Below are positions 1 through 11,999 of a stretch of DNA of 64,000 nt, piece after piece; the stretch's first letter is position 1; each line of letters begins with the position of its first letter. The translations under genes and the position numbers were made by a program. Location of the stretch: the NCBI GenBank assembly GCA_026120185.1, contig JANUWF010001179.1:351501-415500 (forward strand), in the 5' to 3' direction. Source of the stretch: Voacanga thouarsii (taxonomy: Eukaryota > Streptophyta > Magnoliopsida > Gentianales > Apocynaceae). The notes beneath the pieces are model-generated. The model searched no databases, was not told the DNA's origin, and saw only the letters and a program-made list of their open reading frames with translations.

Positions 1-1385
1 AGATGGAAGACAATAGTATAAGCATCTGTATGCTTATGCTGCTTTTGAAGCTCAGTGGTTATTGACGCCAGCATGATATAAGATGCTGTGTCACTATCCT
101 CTTTATGCTTTTTATGGACTTCATGCTCTTCAGCAAGAGCATCATTAGCTGGTGGTGGTAGAATTAGAGCATCTAACACGTAGAGCAACTTTTTCGATTT
201 GAGAACGATTCTCAAATTTCAATATCAGTCTAAGAAGTTTGATTCGGTGAGCTTATTTGTTTCCAAAATGCTACGTAAGTTCAAATTTTATATCATGATA
301 AAAATGACCTAAATGGAAGATAAGAGATATTAGACTATATATATGCACATAAAATATATTTAATTAGGTCTTTAATTACACGCGTATTTAACTCACTATT
401 TTCTTCAAATCAAATAGCCCTCACTATTGACTTGAAAAAGCCCGTTAGAAGTTTTCCTAGTGGTCTGGTATCCAAATTCTTTAAGAATGACATTGTGTAT
501 GCCCAACAAACCATTCTTAAGTTCAATAGTAGGTATCCAATACTAATTACATCAAATGTAACTACCAGATCGTTAGGTAATTAACATCTTTTAATCTTAA
601 AACACTTAGTGCTAGCCCAACTTAGCCTCTAATATTTTTTATGCTTGGATATACCCAATTGGTATAAAAATATTAGTTAAATCCAACCCATTAATTAGGA
701 ATCATACTCCATAACTTAAACATGCTCAATGTCGAGTAAGCTTGGGTATGCCTAACAACCTAATCTCGAAAAAGAACTCTCGTTCTTGTTATATTAATGG
801 AAGACTTTAGATTTAATATTGTTTGAGGAATTTTAATTATTTAATTAATAGTCTCATCGTTTGGCATGTAAAATATCAATACTTTGACATAATTGTAATA
901 GACTCAATTACGTGGCTTGGTTATTGACTTTTATAGATTAATTTTCTTGAGCCAAGAAGGAAATTAATTTTGGTCAAAACCTATGTATTCATTCAACAAT
1001 AGTTTATGAACCTTCGCTCCTAGTATGATGCACCACATTTCTTTCACCTTAACTCTTTTAAAGTTTAATCATATCTATCCGATCCACAAAAATGCATTAT
1101 TCTATCTCCATAACTAACTTAATTCCTTCTTCAACAATCATTCCATGTCTAATATGCTATCATAATCCACAAAAGAAAAATGAGTTAGATTCTCGATAAA
1201 TTTAACTGCTCCAGCCAAAATTTCATCTCTCAGATCAAATCTATAAATCCTTACTTCCTTGCACAATGAAGAATGCTTAAACAATTAATACAAAAACTTA
1301 TAACTATTCATAGTTGATGGATCTGACTCTTATGGTCTAACTTATCATTACTCAAACAAATAGTTCACTACATAATATATAGGCT
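1..1385. other. No gene recognised; AT-rich DNA
   Basis: I see no convincing reading frame, RNA gene or element end here. The stretch is AT-rich, with short runs of stop codons in all frames. It is the left flank of the Gypsy element that begins at 1391, and 9773 onward is its continuation on the other side of that insertion. It may be part of an older decayed repeat, but nothing identifies a family. Confidence 0.5.
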
Positions 1386-1390
1386 ATGCA
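1386..1390. repeat. Target-site duplication ATGCA, left copy
   Basis: ATGCA sits immediately before the 5' LTR. The same five bases recur immediately after the 3' LTR at 9768-9772. A perfect 5-bp duplication is the signature of integrase-mediated insertion and fixes both ends of the Gypsy element. Confidence 0.93.
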
Positions 1391-3080
1391 TGTGAGCCCA
1401 CTGACTTCTCTTTTTTCATAGGCTTATTGGGCTGTGGTTTTTTTTAATTTTAATTAGTGGGCTAGGGTCCATAAGGCTAAAAAAATTAAGTATTATAAGT
1501 TGAGGGGCTAAGTGCAATTATTTAGTTAGGGGGCTTTTATTAATTTTTCATTATAGGCTCAGGCATGTTCTGAACGGTTACGTTATTTCTGAAACTATTC
1601 CAGAAGAGGAGAAGAGTGAAGAGAAGGGAGAATCTGAGAAGGCACTTGAGCCTTTGGCATCAACTCTTGGTAAGTTAGCTTTTCCCTTGTATTTTATGGT
1701 GTTTGTAACCTAGGATTGAGATAAATTGTTCTTGAATCGAAATTAGAGTATTAGGGTTCTAAATTGGGAAAAATTGATTGGAGAATTAATTGTATTGTTT
1801 GGGTTTTAATTAAAGGTGAATAAGTGTTTGGAGGCTTGAGTGGAAGCTTTAGGAGGTTCCAAGAGGCTGAATTCAGTAAGTAAGGAAATTGGGTTTTCTT
1901 GTATTTGGTACTGGCTACTGTTTTCTTCAAAATCAATGATGTCTCTTGATTTCTTTATGAAAATGGTATTTTGATTATATGAAAATGGTATTGAGCATGA
2001 TATGTTAATTGTTATTTTTGTACTAATGGTTATATTCATTGAAAGCTATGAGTTTAAGTTAAGTTTTATACCTATGTACTGATTTTCTTATTCATGTGAT
2101 ATTGAATGCTTTGGGTTTCGTTTTGGTAGGAAATTCCCCAGTTTTATAAGCTATAAGACCCTACTAGGGGGATACAATACCTAGGATAAGTTAAGGCCCT
2201 TCTTCCAATGGGATATAATAATTGGAAGACTGATCAGTTAAGCCAAATCAAGTCCCCAAGCATGAATCATCTTCGTGAATTAAGCTTTGTTTAAGTATGT
2301 ATATATGATTTTTGGTACACAAAACGGTATTTTTCATCATTAAAGTGGGTGATAAAAACTGCATTTTTTGTCTGAAAAGTTATAGGTTGGATTTTGGGTG
2401 TTCTGGAAATCGCACTTGCGCATTCCAGAATACACCCGGCGCTGGGTACACTCTGTTTTGACTCGGTACCGATTTTCTTCTATTGAAGTGATGGTTTTCT
2501 CGCTTGTTTTGATTATCATTATTGTCACTGAATAAACCACACCAATTTGGTATTTATGTGCCAAATATGCCTTTTTTGGTTCAGTAAGAGTAAGATTAAG
2601 AAATTCATTATTCCTCTTTTCCTCCTTCTTCTTTTTTGTGTAATACTCCGAGATCTTCACATGGTGCGACCAATTCACTAGGGAGATATTTTAAGACCCC
2701 ACGAGTTTTGTTATACCTTAAATTTCTAAACTCTTATGATCAAACGTTTTGTAAATGTATATGTATATATAGCATGCTCAATCCCGGGTAGGCCAGATTT
2801 TCTTACTGAGCTAGTGAGCTCACCCCTTATTTAACATTTTGCAGATTCTCAGTTAGATGAGAATGAGTTGGAAGAATGGTTTGAAGAGGATCTAGAGTGA
2901 TTAGTTTTTTTATTTTCATTTTTGTTCAATTTAATGTATATTTTGTTTTAGATTTAAAAACGATGTAAGGATATTCTTTAAGTATTACTATAATATTATG
3001 TTTTGGTTATTATGGTATGTAAGGGTTCGACATTTCTTTTTGGAGTGTTGCCATATCATCCTCGGCTTTGGGGCGTGACA
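1391..3080 (+). repeat. Gypsy element 5' LTR
   Basis: The 1690-bp LTR starts TGTGAGCC and ends GGGGCGTGACA. It aligns along its length with 8132-9767. It is longer than its partner because of a short internal duplication near 1960-1995 (repeated GAAAATGGTATT) and about 50 extra bases near 2160-2210. Several substitutions and indels separate the two LTRs, so this insertion is older than Copia-A. Confidence 0.93.
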
Positions 3081-3085
3081 TTTAG

Positions 3086-3096
3086 TGGTATCAGAG
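3086..3096 (+). other. Primer-binding site, initiator tRNA-Met type
   Basis: TGGTATCAGAG lies five bases after the 5' LTR. It matches the 3' end complement of plant initiator tRNA-Met, the usual primer for minus-strand DNA synthesis in this group. Confidence 0.88.
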
Positions 3097-3285
3097 AAAT
3101 AGGTTATATTTCTTAGGCTGAAATGTTAGGACAATAAGCATGAAACTAAGTGGTAACCTATAAGTTTAAAATTTAAGGAAGAGAGTAGCATAAGTGGTAT
3201 TTAAGTATTCTTTAGGGATGTTGATCGTTTAGTAAATTATTTTCTTTTTCTTTGGTCATTTTAGCTTGCGAGTAGCATTTTGGCG

Positions 3286-4640
3286 ATGGCATGTGGTGCA
3301 AGAAGGACTACTCAAGAGGGTGCGGGAAACAGTGACAGGGATAGACCGGTGGCTATGCGAGCTCGATGGCAGACTAGCCGAGCTATCAGGGGTTAGAGTT
3401 CATCAACTACTGTGTCAGCATCGCATGGGTCAGGGGATCATTCTATTGGGGTCGAACCACCCTCACCTCCCCCATTTATGCCGTCAACTGCTACGACAAT
3501 GCCGCTAGTCACAACCGTACCTGGTCCTAGTGCACCGATAGACATGTCGATTGCATTAGCTATGGTGGCTCAAGTGATGTAGAGTCAGCAGTTGCTATAG
3601 CAGGAGCAGATCAGGGTTCAACAGGAACAGCTCAGATTGCAAGCAGAACAACAGCAGTTGCAGCGAGACTAGGAGCATCGATTCTAGAGAAATGATTCAG
3701 GAGTTCGATTGCTTTATGAGCGGATGAAAAGAATGGGACTCCCGATGTTCAATGGTATAGGGGGCCAGAGAGAGCGGAAGAGTAGATCGAAGAATTGGAA
3801 CATCACTTTAAGACGATGGAAGTTCCAGAAGATATCAAATCGAAGGTGGCAGGTTCGTTTCTGGTTGGTGAAGCGCTGCAGTGGTGGAAAGGGGTGAAGC
3901 CCATTTATTACCAAGGAAGTGAGTCGTTTACCTGGGAAAAGTTTAGGAAGATATTTCTGGAGTAGTACTTCCCGGACACTTTCAAGATCGAGAAGGAGAA
4001 CCAGTTCTTTGGGTTGGTTCAGTCAGAGCAGATGAGTGTGACCGACTACGCAATCAGGTTTAACTCGTTAGGTAAGTATGTGTCTGCAATTACTCGAGAC
4101 CCCACTTCGAGGACCAACCGATTTGTGCATGGATTGTTGGCTAGAATTCATGGAAGGTTGTTTGCAATCAAGCCTAGTATCTACAAGGAAGCTTATCAGA
4201 GGAGTTTGGACATCGAAGCTGAGTTTAGGAGATTGGATGTAGACAGGGATAGGAAGAGACCCAGGTCAATGTTTAGCCAGGGGTAGGGATCCAGGCTAGC
4301 AATCAATCAGGCTTAGAGCACCAGGCTAGGATTCAGTCAGGGTCAGAGGTTTAGACCGGCATCGTCGGGCCAGCCTGATGCTAAGAAGAAAGCTTTTCCT
4401 AGTCAGCCTAGGCCAGCTTTTTTAGGGGCACAGACAGTGAGTGCAGTAGAGTCTATAGCTTTGAATGCCGGCACTTTATTTAAGGAATGCCCAACTTATG
4501 GCAAGAGGCACTTGGGGAGTGCCGATGGGCGCTTGGAAACTGTTTCAGATGTGGCAAAATAGGTCACAAGATTAGCCAGTATCCTGAACCAGTGGCAAAT
4601 CTGACCTAAGCAACAGTTAGTGCTCAGGCGCCTAAGGCAG
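3286..4640 (+). pseudogene. gag (capsid/nucleocapsid) of the Gypsy element, broken
   Basis: A likely start ATG lies at 3286, and the frame is closed within about 110 bases. Recognisable pieces follow: a glutamine-rich stretch (3540-3680), a retrotransposon gag core (about 3700-4270, with residues such as ITRDPTSRTNRFVHGL) and a CCHC zinc knuckle at 4541-4582. The knuckle reads CFRCGKIGHKISQY, so the final cysteine is tyrosine (TAT at 4580-4582). Several stops are TAG where glutamine would fit the context, for example 3580, 3598 and 3963. The intact protein would have packaged element RNA in cytoplasmic particles. Confidence 0.85.
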
Positions 4641-4699
4641 GGGAGTAGGTGCAGAAGAGTAATGCTCGGGTGTTTGCTCTTACCCAGGAGGAGGTTGAT

Positions 4700-5020
4700 A
4701 CGGCTTATGACGTGATAATAGATATACTTCTGATTAACTTTGTGCCTGTTATTTGATTGTGGAGCATTGCATTCGTTCATATCCCGTAGGATTGCTAAGG
4801 CCTTAAAGTCAAGTCCTACCTACCTAGTTAACTCCTATAGAGTAGCAGTACCCAATGAAAAAGTTTTGGTGTCAATTTTAGTACATAAGGGATGTCGGGT
4901 AGCAATTGGTGATGAGGAGCTTGATGCAAACCTAATCCAAATTAATATGGTTGATTTTGATGTGATTTTGGATATGGATTGGTTGGCTAAGAATCATGCG
5001 TTAGTGGATTGTTGAGAGAA
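4700..5020 (+). pseudogene. Aspartic protease domain of Gypsy pol, active site altered
   Basis: The open stretch 4740-5015 encodes a retropepsin-like domain. Its active-site segment reads FDCGALHSF where the family normally has Asp-Ser/Thr-Gly, so the middle residue is cysteine. The second conserved block, VILDMDWLAKNHALVDC, is intact and typical of plant Gypsy proteases. A stop follows at once. The enzyme would have cut Gag-Pol into its parts. It lies between the gag zinc knuckle and the RT, as expected. Confidence 0.83.
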
Positions 5021-5081
5021 GAGGGTGCAATTTGCCTTGCCGGGTAGAGCTGTCTTCCATTTCTAGAGTGAGGGTAGAGTA

Positions 5082-6573
5082 GTGGGCAAGAGGTCTATGC
5101 CAATGATTTACGTGGTTAGAGCTCGTAAGAATCTGCGCCAAGGATGCGAGGCTTACTTAGCTAGCGTGGTGGAGGTAAAGAAGCAGGAACCACGAATTAA
5201 GGATATACCAATAGTGAATGATTTCCAGGATATGTTTCCAAAAGATTTGATAGGCGTACACCTAAGAGAGAGGTTGACTTCAAAATCAACTTAATTCCAG
5301 AAGCGGAACCAATTTCAAAAGCGCCATATCGCATGGCACCAGCTGAGTTACGGGAATTGAATGTTCAATTTCAGGAGTTGTTAGACAAGAAGTTCATATG
5401 TCCTAGTATGTCTCCATGGGGTGCTCCCATATTGTTCGTGACGAAGAAGGACGAAAGTATGAGGATGTGCATCGACTATAGGGAGCTGAACAAGATCACA
5501 GTGAAAAATAAATACCCATTTCCCAAGATTGATGACCTAATTGACCAATTAAAGGGAGTGAAGATGTTCTCTAAAATTGATCTACGTTATCATCAGTTGC
5601 GGATCAAACCTAAAAACATATCAAAAAGTGCCTTCCGAACTCGGTATGGGCATTATGAGTTTCTAGTCATGCCATTTGGATTAACTAACGCGCTAGCAGC
5701 TTTCATGGAGTTGATGAATCGGGTCTTCAAGGATGAGCTGGACAAGTTCGTGGTGGTGTTCATAGATAATATCTTAGTATATTCTTCGTCCGAGAAAGCG
5801 CATCGGGATCATCTAAAAGTGGTATTGCAGAGACTTAGAGAGCAGAAGTTGTATGCTAAATTCAGTAAGTATGAGTTCTGGCTAGGGAGTGTGTTTTTTC
5901 TAGGGCATGTGATTTCTGAGAAGGGGGTCTCCGTTAATCCTAGGAAGATTGAAGCAATAGTTGATTGGCCCAAGCCAACCAATGCAACGGAAGTTAGAAG
6001 CTTCTTGGGGGGTTGGCTGGATACTATTGGAAGTTCGTGGAGGATTTTGCTAAGATCGCTACTCCATTGACTCAGAAGAAAGTTCAGTTCAAGTGGAGTA
6101 AAGCTTGTGAGAGGAGTTTCTAGGAATTGAAAAGGTTACTGACGTCGGCACCTGTGTTAGCACTACCGTCTGAGGCAGGGGGATTTTCTATCTACAGTGA
6201 TGCTTCGAAAAACGGATTGGGTTGTGTGTTGATGCAGAATGGTAAGGTGATTGCCTATGCTTCTCGATAGTTAAAGCCTTACGAACAAAATTACCTAACT
6301 CACGATTTGGAGTTGGCAGCCGTAGTGTTCGCGCTAAAGATTTGGCGACACTATTTGTATGGGGAATCGTGTGAGGTCTTCACCGATTATCAGAGTTTAA
6401 AGTACTTATTTATGCAGAAAGAGCTTAACATGAGGCAGAGGCGGTTGCTAGAACTGCTTAAGAATTACGATTTGAAGATCAGTTACCATCCTGGGAAAGC
6501 TAATCGGGTAGCGGATACTCTTAGTGGGAAGAGGTCTAGCACTTTAGTAGCTCTACTCACAGATCAGGATTGA
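5082..6573 (+). pseudogene. Reverse transcriptase and RNase H of Gypsy pol, catalytic site mutated
   Basis: The RT is largely open from 5333 to 6070 and shows the conserved blocks in order: [34 protein letters not shown] and the catalytic block. The catalytic block reads [11 protein letters not shown], so the second aspartate of the usual FIDD is asparagine (AAT at 5768-5770), which should abolish polymerisation. RNase H follows: its first acidic residue is in IYSDASKNGLG (about 6190), with [19 protein letters not shown] and a [10 protein letters not shown] block from 6307. TAG codons at 6121 and 6268 interrupt it where glutamine is expected. These domains would copy element RNA to DNA and remove the RNA strand. 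Confidence 0.9.
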
Positions 6574-6630
6574 CTCATTGCGAAGTTTGAAAGGTTGGAA
6601 TTAGAAGTGGTGTAACCAACTTCAGGATGT

Positions 6631-8120
6631 TTGGCTGCTATGGTGGCACAATCATCTTTGGTGGAAAGAATTAAGGAGGTTCAGTCGGGGGATGTGGAAT
6701 TGGAAAAAAGAGAGCAGTGGCTCTTAGAGGAAATCAGTTGGACTTTTAGATTTATGCGGATGGCAGTCTTTATTTTAGGGGCAGATTATGTGTTCCCGAT
6801 AAGAAGTCGTTAAGAGCTGAGGTACTTAAGGAAGCGCATAACTCGAGGTTCTCAGTTCACCTGGGAGGAACTAAAATGTATTGGGATATCAAGAAGTATT
6901 ATTGGTGGAGTGGTATGAAGCGGAGTATAACAGAATATGTATCTAAGTGTTTGGTATGTCAGCAAGTTAAGGCGGAACACCAAAGACCTGCTGGATTACT
7001 TAAGCCTTTGGAAATTCCGGTATGGAAGTGGGAGCATACCACGATGGATTTCGTCATTGGGTTACCTAAGACCAAGACGGGAAAATACACTATTTGGGTG
7101 GTGGTGGATCGTCTAACTAAGCCAGCGCACTTCATGCCTATGAAGGTAACAACTTCTATGGAGGAGTTGGTCAAAATGTACATGGATGAGATTGTCAGGT
7201 TGCACGGGGTGCCAGTGAGTATAGTGTCAAATAGAGATAGAAGGTTTGTGTCTTGATTTTAGAAGAGTTTCAACAAGGCCATGGGAACCACCGTCGTACT
7301 CAGTATGGCGTTTCATCCTCAAACTGACGGTCAGACAGAGAGGATAATTTAGACATTAGAGGATATGTTGCGAGCTTGTGTGTTGGACTTCAAGGGAAGC
7401 TGGAGTGACAGTTTGGCATTGGTAGAGTTTTCCTACAATAACAGTTATTAAGCCAGCATTGGAATGGCACCGTATGAAGCTCTTTATGGACGGAAGTGCA
7501 GGTCTCCAATCTATTGGGATGACGTAGGGGAAAGAAGTATAACCAGACCAGAGTTGGTACAGATTGCTTCGGATAGAGTATTGGTTATTCGAGAAAGATT
7601 AAAAGCTGCCCAGGATCATCAAAAGAGTTGGGCTGATAGCAAACGAAGGCCATTAGAGTTTCAGTGTGGTGAGAAAGTATATTTGAAGGTGTCCCCTACG
7701 CAGGGTGTAATGAGATTTGGTAAGAGTGGGAAGTTAAGTCCAAGATATGTAGAGCTGTATGAAGTCCTTGAGAGAGTATGAGATTTGGCTTACAGGTTAG
7801 CTTTGCCGCCAACATTATCCAGGATACATGACATTTTTTACATATCCCAACTTCGACGGTATGTTTCGGACCCAAATTATATTTTAGAAATGTTACCTTT
7901 GCGAGTACATGAAGACTTGACTTATGAGGAGGTACCGGTAAGGATCATAGATAGGAAGCTGCAAGTTCTGAGATGGAGGACGATACCTTACGTTAAGGTG
8001 CAATGGTCAAATCACTCGGAGCAAGAAGTGATTTGGGAATTAGAGAAAGATACACGCCAAAGTATCCATTCCTATTTGAGGACCAAGGTGCGTAAGTTTC
8101 GAGGACGAAACTTTTTGTAA
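6631..8120 (+). pseudogene. Integrase and chromodomain-like tail of Gypsy pol, broken
   Basis: The zinc-binding N-terminus spans about 6830-6970 (two histidines near 6835-6865, then CLVCQQVK). The catalytic core follows, with TTMDFVIGLPK carrying the first Asp and IVSNRDRRFVS near the second. Stops lie near 7255 and 7450. The C-terminal part resumes at 7464 (MAPYEALYGRKCRSPIYW) and runs, across a stop at about 7780, to LALPPTLSRIHDIFYISQLRRY. The last part, with VKVQWSNHSEQEVIWELE, resembles the chromodomain-like tail of Tekay/Del chromoviruses, which is thought to steer integration to heterochromatin. The frame ends at 8120, just before the polypurine tract. Confidence 0.87.
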
Positions 8121-8131
8121 GGAGGGTGGAA
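8117..8131 (+). other. Polypurine tract of the Gypsy element
   Basis: A purine run (TAAGGAGGGTGGA) directly precedes the TG of the 3' LTR. This position and composition fit the primer site for plus-strand DNA synthesis. Confidence 0.8.
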
Positions 8132-9767
8132 TGTGAGCCTACCAACTTCTCTTCTTTCATAGGCTTATTGGGTTGTGGTTTTTTTTATTTTAATTAGTGG
8201 GCGAGGGTCCATAAGGCTAAAACAGTTAAGTATTATAAGTTGAGGGGCTAAGTGCAATTATTTAGTTAAGGGGCTTTTATTAATTTTTTATTATAGGCTC
8301 AGGCATATTCTAAACGGTTACGTTGTTTCTGAAACTATTCCAGAAGAGAAGAAAAGTAAAGAGAAGGGAGAATTTGAGAAGGGACTTGAGCCTTTGGTAT
8401 CAACTCTTGGTAAGTTAGCTTTCCCCTTGTGTTTTATGGTGTTTGTAACCTAGGATTGAGATAAATTATTCTTGAATCGAAGTTAGAGTATTAGGGTTCT
8501 AAATTGGAGAAAATTGATTGGAGGATTAATTGTATTGTTTGGGTTTTAATTGAATGTGAATAAGTGTTTGGAGGCTTGAGTGGAAGCTTTAGGAGGTTCC
8601 AAGAGGCTGAATTCAGTAGGTAAGGAAATTGAATTTTCCTATATTTGGTACTGGTTACTGTTTTCTTTAAATCAATGATGTCTCTTGATTTCTTTATGAA
8701 AATGGTATTGAGCATGATATGTTAATTGTTATTTTTGTACCAATGGTTATATTCGTTGAAAGCTATGAGTTTAAGTTTAGTTTTATACCTATGTACTAAT
8801 TTTTTGATTCATGTGATGTTGAATGCTTGTGGGTTTCGTTTTGGTAGGGAATTCCCTAACTTTATAAGCTATAAAGCCCTATTAGGGGGCTTCCAATGGG
8901 ATATAATAATTGGAAGACTGATCAATTAAACCAAATCAAGTCCCCAAGTATGAATCACCTTCGTGAATTAAGCTTTGTTTAAGTAGGTATACATGATTTT
9001 TGGTGCACAAAATGATATTTTTTATTATTAAAGTGGGTGGTAAAAACTGCGTTTTTTGTCTGAAAAGTTATAGGTTGGATTTTGGGTGTTCTGGAAATCG
9101 CGCCTGCGCATTCCAAAATATACCCGGCGCCTGGTACACTCTATTTTGACTCCGGTGCCGATTTTTTTCTATTGAAGCGATGGTTTTCTCGCTTGTTTCG
9201 ATCACCATTATTGTCACTGAATAAACCACATCAGTTTGGTATTTATGTGCCAAATATGCCTCTTTTTGTTCAGTAATGAGTAAGGTTAAGAAATTCATTG
9301 TTCCTCTTTTCCTCCTTCTTCTTTTTTAGGTGATACTCCGAGATCTTCACATGGTGCGACCAACCCACCAGGGAGATATTTTAAGACCCCACGAGTTTTG
9401 TTGTACCTTAAATTTCTAAACTCTTATGATCAAACATTTTGTAAATGTATATGTATATGTAGCATGCTCAATCCCGGGTAGGCCAGATTTCCTTATTGAG
9501 CTAGTGAGCTCACCCCTTATTTAACATTTTGCAGGTTCTCAGTTAAATGAGGATAAGTTGGAAGAATGGTTTAAAGAGGATCTAGAGTGATTAGTTGTTT
9601 TTCATTTTTGTTCAATTTTATGTATATTTTGTTTTGGATTTAAAAACGATATAAAGATATTCTTGAAGTATTACTAGAATGTTATGTTTTGGTTATTTAT
9701 GGTATATAAGGGTTTGACATTTCTTTTTGGAGTGTTGTCATGTCATCCTCGGCTTTGGGGCGTGACA
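8132..9767 (+). repeat. Gypsy element 3' LTR
   Basis: The 1636-bp LTR starts TGTGAGCC and ends GGGGCGTGACA, and is homologous to 1391-3080. ATGCA at 9768-9772 follows directly as the right target-site duplication. Confidence 0.93.
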
Positions 9768-9772
9768 ATGCA

Positions 9773-10488
9773 GAACAAAGATCAAAGAGTATATTTTTTC
9801 AAGAGAAATAAAGAACTAACCTGGCACTACGACTGCATTTGAGATCGGTCCTCCCTGCTCAAAGCTAACTAACACCTTAGTCATCAGTTATAGTTTTAAC
9901 TCATTTTCTTCAATAACTATATTTCCTCAGTTGGCTAAATTCGGTGGTAGGGTCTTAATAGGGCCTGTCCAACTATCACCTTACTAGATCCTTCAAGTTC
10001 GATCTCTTATTCTTCTTCATACTCTTTTCCCACATCTAGCTTCGAGTGTTTTGCTGGCTCATATTCAGGTATTGAAGATTCTCTATCACGACTAGTTCTA
10101 CCTTTAACGGTAGTTTTACGTCTAGGTGCCATCTTCAATCATTTTCTCTATAATTATAGGTCGACAAATGCATACATATGCATGCAAACATATAGTGCAA
10201 AGATAACATATATAGCTTTTGCTTATTCATTGAACATATAGGAGTATTTTTAAAAAATTGAAAAAGTTTTATTCAAAATAAATCATACTTTAAAACAAAG
10301 AATTTGGATATCACAGATGACATCTCTATAGGAACCAGATACTCATAAGCAAGAAAGTAAATACGTCCATGAACTTAATAAACAACTTCCATAATCATTA
10401 AATTGCATCACAAATCTCTAATTCTTCTTGCTGCTCTAGTCGTCACTCGAGTAGTCGGAAAGGGTTCTTTGAGCCATCCTCCTCTACT
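9773..10488 (-). other. Flank with a possible small minus-strand coding remnant
   Basis: On the minus strand an ATG at about 10130 opens a short basic-then-acidic reading frame (begins MAPRRKTTVKGRTSRD) that closes after about 40 codons. Codon-like sequence continues in a shifted frame to a possible splice donor near 9823. I do not recognise the family. It lies on the same strand as, and downstream of, the acidic remnant at 10489-10772, so both may belong to one lost gene or old transposon. Confidence 0.3.
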
Positions 10489-10772
10489 CTACCAGAAGTC
10501 TAATCCCAATCCAAACCTAAGTGCACTACCATCATTCCCACTCCCTATAGGACTCTCATTCACCTTCCATTTTTCCTTGTCTTTCACCTTTAAGATTGAC
10601 TCTCTAAATGCCTTTATACCCTGGGTGAGTCTATCCCTCTGACTGGGTCCTTCATTACTTGACTCCTTAACGTTAAAGGCAAAAAGGATAATGTCAAACT
10701 CTCCTATTGGTGGAGTCTGAAGAGGTACAATCGCCTTCTCCTCCTCCTTATCAGACTCTTCCATCCCCCCTT
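10489..10772 (-). pseudogene. Acidic protein remnant, C-terminal piece (split by Copia-B)
   Basis: On the minus strand this continues, in frame, a coding stretch that lies at 24837-24905 on the far side of Copia-B. Removing the element and one CCCTT copy keeps the reading frame across the junction. Near the junction the residues are Glu/Asp/Gly-rich (MEESDKEEEKAIVPLQTPP), and the frame stops at 10489 after LRFGLGLDFW. I do not recognise a domain. It could be a host gene exon or an accessory gene of an older transposon. Confidence 0.5.
10768..10772. repeat. Target-site duplication CCCTT, left copy of Copia-B
   Basis: CCCTT precedes the LTR start TGAAGGTAAA at 10773 and recurs at 24837-24841 directly after the right LTR end CCAACA. 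This perfect 5-bp match over a 14-kb span identifies the outer limits of Copia-B. Confidence 0.92.
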
Positions 10773-11514
10773 TGAAGGTAAAACACGAAAAAAATAAAAA
10801 ACGCACAGTAGCATGCTAGAAACAGACCACATGTAGAAAAGCAGCAGAAGAAATTTTTTTCCCTTTACCTCTACAATTTTCACTGGTCTAGGAGGTGCCG
10901 GCGACTCGGTCTAAACTACTTATGGTTTTGAGATCTGTTCTTTAAGCTGTTGTCCTACAAGCTGATGGCTTCTTTTGGGCATCAATGCAACGCTTCGGGT
11001 CTTTTAGAATATAACCCGTGCCTGAAAGCTTGGTGAAGGCTAAAGATGAAGAGGATGATCTTTTGTGCCTCTATTATTGCTATTGAGTAGCACAGAGATC
11101 ACAGTCTACTGAGAGAAGAAGAAGAAGGGCTAGAGGAAAACAACGACGTTCTGTGAAAAAACTCCTGTTGTTCTCTTGAATCCCAACTACTTTAATAGGT
11201 TATTATCCGGACATTCAAAAATCAAACAGAGGCAATAAAATCAGAGAAGCCCTAAGGCCCATGTCATGTTAAGCCATTAACCAGGCCTATGGACCTATAG
11301 CCCAATCTATTGGGTTAAGCCTTTAATTCAATTTAATTATTCCTGAACTAATACAAGCCCAATAATTAAATTAATTAAATAACCCAAATAGACCAATATA
11401 AACCTCAAGCTTTGGCCCAATTCATTGGGTTAAGCTTTTAATTCAATTTAATTATTCCTGAACTAATGCAAGCCCAATAATTAAATTAATTAAATAATCC
11501 AAATGGGTCAATAT
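10773..11514 (-). repeat. Copia-B left (3') LTR, first part
   Basis: It begins TGAAGGTAAAACAC and is collinear with 23511-24240 of the right LTR, including the block with AACGCACAGTAGCATGCTAG. It stops at 11514, where Copia-A is inserted, and resumes at 16848. Confidence 0.9.
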
Positions 11515-11866
11515 TGTTATAAATTTAGGGTAGTGTTAGAATAAAATCTTCACACTACACACTAATAAAACGCTAACTATTTTGCACAAGAATTTCTCTC
11601 TTTCTTTTCTCTCACAATTTTCTCTAATCTTTCTTTCACTAATCTTTCTTTCACAAAATAATGGTGTGTTACAAGCTTAGAGAATAGCTCTATTTATAGA
11701 GCTCTAATTAGTGGATTACATCATGGCATACATCATCTTCCACTAATCTTAATTAGTGGTGTCTCTACTAAATGGTGGACATCCATAAAAATCTTCTAAT
11801 AATTCACATAAATCCATAATTAGTGGAGCCTCCACTAATTAATAAAGATTCCAATAATTCATAATA
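11515..11866 (-). repeat. Copia-A left (3') LTR
   Basis: In plus orientation it starts TGTTATAAATTTAGGG and ends ATTCATAATA, next to the polypurine tract complement. It contains an AATTAGTGG motif repeated in both orientations. Its partner is 16497-16847. Confidence 0.93.
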
Positions 11867-11879
11867 CTCCCCCTTGGAT
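11867..11879 (-). other. Copia-A polypurine tract
   Basis: The minus strand reads CCAAGGGGGAG immediately before the LTR start TATTATGAATT. This is a purine-rich plus-strand primer site of the usual Copia form. Confidence 0.75.
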
Positions 11880-11999
11880 GTCCATCCATTACATACAGAA
11901 TATGCCTCGTTAAAACCTTACTAGATAAAAACCCAGTGGGAAAAAAATCTAGTGAAGGAAAAAGAGTACACTATTCTATATGTCTATTTATTACTCTCC

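Larger units (their letters stand above)
1391..9767 (+). mobile_element. Ty3/Gypsy retrotransposon, chromovirus (Tekay/Del-like), non-functional
   Basis: The whole element is present: 5' LTR, primer-binding site, gag, protease, reverse transcriptase, RNase H, integrase, chromodomain-like tail, polypurine tract and 3' LTR, all on the plus strand and bounded by ATGCA duplications. RT lying before integrase is the Ty3/Gypsy arrangement. The C-terminal tail resembles the chromodomain tails of the Tekay/Del clade, and the LTRs of about 1.65 kb also fit that clade. Stops and frameshifts run through gag and pol, the protease active-site triplet and the RT catalytic pair are altered, and the gag zinc knuckle lost a cysteine. 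It cannot make its own machinery. The clade call is inference from motif resemblance, not from a tree. Confidence 0.93.
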
